From contig NC_057791.1 of the NCBI RefSeq assembly GCF_014905175.1, positions 3,596,001 through 3,660,000 of the forward strand: a stretch of 64,000 nucleotides of DNA. Direction: 5' to 3'. The stretch comes from Aphidius gifuensis (taxonomy: Eukaryota; Arthropoda; Insecta; Hymenoptera; Braconidae). The notes beneath the pieces are model-generated. The model saw only the letters and a list, made by a program, of their open reading frames with translations, had not been told where the DNA came from and ran no database searches. How positions within the stretch are numbered: position 1 is the stretch's first letter; every line of letters starts with the position of its first letter. Below are positions 61,701 to 64,000 of this stretch, piece by piece. A program made the position numbers and the translations under genes.

Positions 61701-64000
61701 ATATGGTTGAATGTATACTTGAACGTTGTCATTTGGCAACATGAAATTAGAATCTTTTTCAATGTTTTTATCCATTAACTGAATATCATAAATTTATTAT
61801 GTTACAATTATTTAAATTATAACAACAATGCATATGCACAAGTACGTATACATTCACAAGATGTATTATTCTCAGCATTAGGATATTTTCCAACTTCAAG
61901 AAATATATTTATACCTGATATATTAGAATTATTAGCAAAAGATCCAGAAGAACATCATGATGCACATAAAGGTTTATTATATCTTCTTGCTGGACCACGT
62001 CCAAATGCATTAATTGTACCAAGAAGTTGGGAATTTTTAAAAAATATATGGCCAGCACTTGTGTTATCAAAACCATCTGAAAAACCATCAGTTATTAGAT
62101 TAAAAAATAATTTAACTGAAACAATATCAAGATATATGCCAACAATTGGTATTAAATTATTTTTAACAGATAAATCAATTAATATTGCTAGTGAATTATG
62201 GATGACATATCCAAAACCATTATTAACAATGCCAAATATTGATGATATTAATAATGGAAAAATTGAATTATTAAAACTTGAAAAAATTAATGAAACTTAT
62301 TATGATGAACTTATGGATTCAATTTTAACTGGTATACAAACAAATTGTCATTGGCGACAAAGATCAATGGGTATGAGGTTATTACGTGATCTTGCACATC
62401 CAGATAGAAATTATCCAATAAAAGTTGTTAATTATTTTTTAAATGCACTTATTAATGATACATTACAAGAAAGAAAAATTGCAATATTAACTGTTTCATC
62501 AATAATGCAACAATTAAAAAGAAAACATAATAAAATAACAATTGATACACCAAATTTAGTTATTAAAAATGGTTCAATATGGAATGATGTAACAACATTA
62601 CCTGGTTTACGTGATGACAATGCTTGGTTACAATATAACTATAATAATCGTCCATTAAATGAACAACAATGGAATGAACCAAGATATATTCATAAACAAT
62701 ATAATGGCTATTATACATGGCCAAAAACTTGAAATATATGCACCATCATCTGAACAACCAATATTAGATAAAACAATACGTATATTTAATGAATCTGAAT
62801 TATTAATTGAAAATTTTTTTATTGATTCATCAAATGTTGATAAACTTATGAAATATAATAGCCTTGAAGAAAGAAAAGGAAAAGATAAATTTAATAATTT
62901 TAGATTTTTATTTTATAAAAGATTATTTAGAAATCATGGTATAACACATTTAAATAATTTTTTAATACATTTAAAATATCTTGTTAAAGATAAACAAGAA
63001 AGTCATCAATTATGTGCAGCTGAATTAATTGCTGGTCTAATACGTGGATCAAAACATTGGCCATTTAATATGGTTAATGATATGTGGAATTTATTATTAC
63101 CAATAATAGGTGATGCCCTAAATAACATTAGTACTGAAACAGTTAATGATTGGGCACTATGTTTTGGTTCTGCTGTTGCTAAAAGAGATCCAAATAGACA
63201 TCATTGGTTGTATGAATGTTTAATGGAATATACAATTGTCAATGATTCAACAGCATCATTGCATGAATCATCAATATTATTTTGTTTACAAACAATGTTA
63301 TTACAACAATCATGGCGTTTAACTGAACTTATGAAACGTTTATTAATACGTGTTGAAAATCGTTTAATTGCAAATCCATTTCAAAATATACGTGATTGTC
63401 TTGGTAGTGTTATAACATCAATTTTTTCAGCTGATTATGATCCTGGTACTGGTGTTAAAAATAATAAAACACAATTATATACAGAAGATTTTATAAATAA
63501 ATATTTACCAAATTTATTAAAATTAACAAATGATGATGATCATTTTCTTGAACTTGATGGAAAAAAAGAAAGTGTTAGTTTATTAAAAACACTATGTAAA
63601 TGGTTAATAACAAATGGATATTCATCACAATATGGTTCATTACCAAGTTTTTCATTAATATTACCAGTACTATGTCAATTGGAAAATTATGAACCAGATG
63701 ATGAATTAAGATTAACATGTAGAAGAGCATTATCAACAATGTCAGAATCATTAAGATTACCAAGACATATGGATAAATTATTTAATGATTTATTTATTGT
63801 ATCAAATATGACATCATGGTCAGCACGTTCATCATGTCTTAGTTTTATTGAAGTATTTGTTTTTTATAATATGGGTGTTATATTAAATAATAAAATATGG
63901 ACAGATAAAGTTTTAGAAATTGTTATGAGATTATTATCTGATGATAGAGTTGAAGTTAGAGAAAAAGCTGGTAATGTATTATGTGGTTTATTACATTGTA
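58750..64000 (+). pseudogene. PSME4: Proteasome activator PA200 (PSME4) gene with disrupted frame, 3' end off window
   Basis: PA200 is a ~1840 aa HEAT-repeat cap of the 20S proteasome, nuclear, linked to acetyl-histone degradation and spermatogenesis. Exon 1 is 58750-59036, exon 2 starts at 59125 and runs uninterrupted to the edge. Conserved words include FVRRLHNERYKKKTW, KLTDTDVDNFV, SLTEPHKLTAAMS, LIESSTLE, QRSMGMRLLRDL, NGYYTWPK, RKGKDKFN, AELIAGLIRGSKHWPF and REKAGNVLCGLL. The frame is broken: a shift in TTTTAAAAAA (59867-59876), a one-base loss near 60097-60102, in-frame stops TAA 61688, TGA 61739, TAG 61745 and TAA 61820 with a further shift just after, and a shift in the A run at about 62723-62727. 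Protein similarity is otherwise high on both sides of each break. Other genes in the window show no such lesions, so a recent pseudogene or a poorly assembled patch are the two explanations; several breaks are in homopolymers, which favours neither decisively. Confidence 0.85.

Noticed and set aside
1..64000. tRNA genes
   Set aside because: Scanned for B-box words such as GGTTCGA with a paired A-box; none fitted, including in the cloverleaf-like elements.

Overview
The window is very AT-rich animal DNA. It has spliced genes with mostly short GT-AG introns, several very long single exons and long gene-poor stretches. The gene set (myosin VI, FAAH2-type amidases, the Hippo adaptor MOB1/Mats, TTI1, exosome subunit Rrp42, BLCAP/bc10, an SLC17 carrier, PA200, a U1 snRNA gene) is typical of insects. 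Base composition and gene structure fit a hymenopteran, possibly a parasitoid wasp, but that is inference. No bacterial, viral or clear transposon genes were recognised.

Layout. 1-365 (-): the first two coding exons of a ZIP zinc transporter, cut by the window edge. 366-15006: a 14.6 kb gene-poor stretch. 15007-19785 (+): complete myosin VI (jaguar). 20290-28162 (-): two tandem FAAH2-like amidase genes, both with an intact catalytic triad. 28163-33251: gene-poor. 33252-34691 (-) mats and 35506-38751 (+) TTI1 diverge from an 815 bp shared promoter region. TTI1 converges on Rrp42/EXOSC7 (38872-39832, -). 40628-40849 (-): a short single-exon BLCAP/bc10 gene.

41.95-51.2 kb is the odd part: about 9 kb of layered repeats with no recognisable protein gene. 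It holds a hairpin repeat (x4), two homologous flanks about 5.5 kb apart, a ~60 bp tandem repeat, 19 copies (plus one diverged) of a ~65 bp element in two arrays, three cloverleaf-like elements, and a repeat family built round a CTGCACGTGCAG palindrome with a long foldback. Several families show paired compensatory changes between copies. In the main array the variable pairs are G-U or Watson-Crick only when read on the minus strand, so I propose a minus-strand structured non-coding RNA locus. This is the best candidate here for something undescribed.

52-64 kb: a decayed strumpellin (WASHC5) copy (-), a full-length U1 snRNA gene (-), a small secreted saposin-A-domain protein (-), an intact SLC17-type transporter (+), and a PA200/PSME4 gene (+) running off the right edge. 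PA200 is strongly conserved in sequence but interrupted by several frameshifts and stops. Roughly 12 kb of other coding sequence in the window reads without a single frame error, so the PA200 lesions are either local pseudogenisation or a local assembly problem.

The genes do not form one pathway. Only mats/TTI1 (shared promoter region) and the FAAH2 pair (tandem duplication) have a clear positional relationship.
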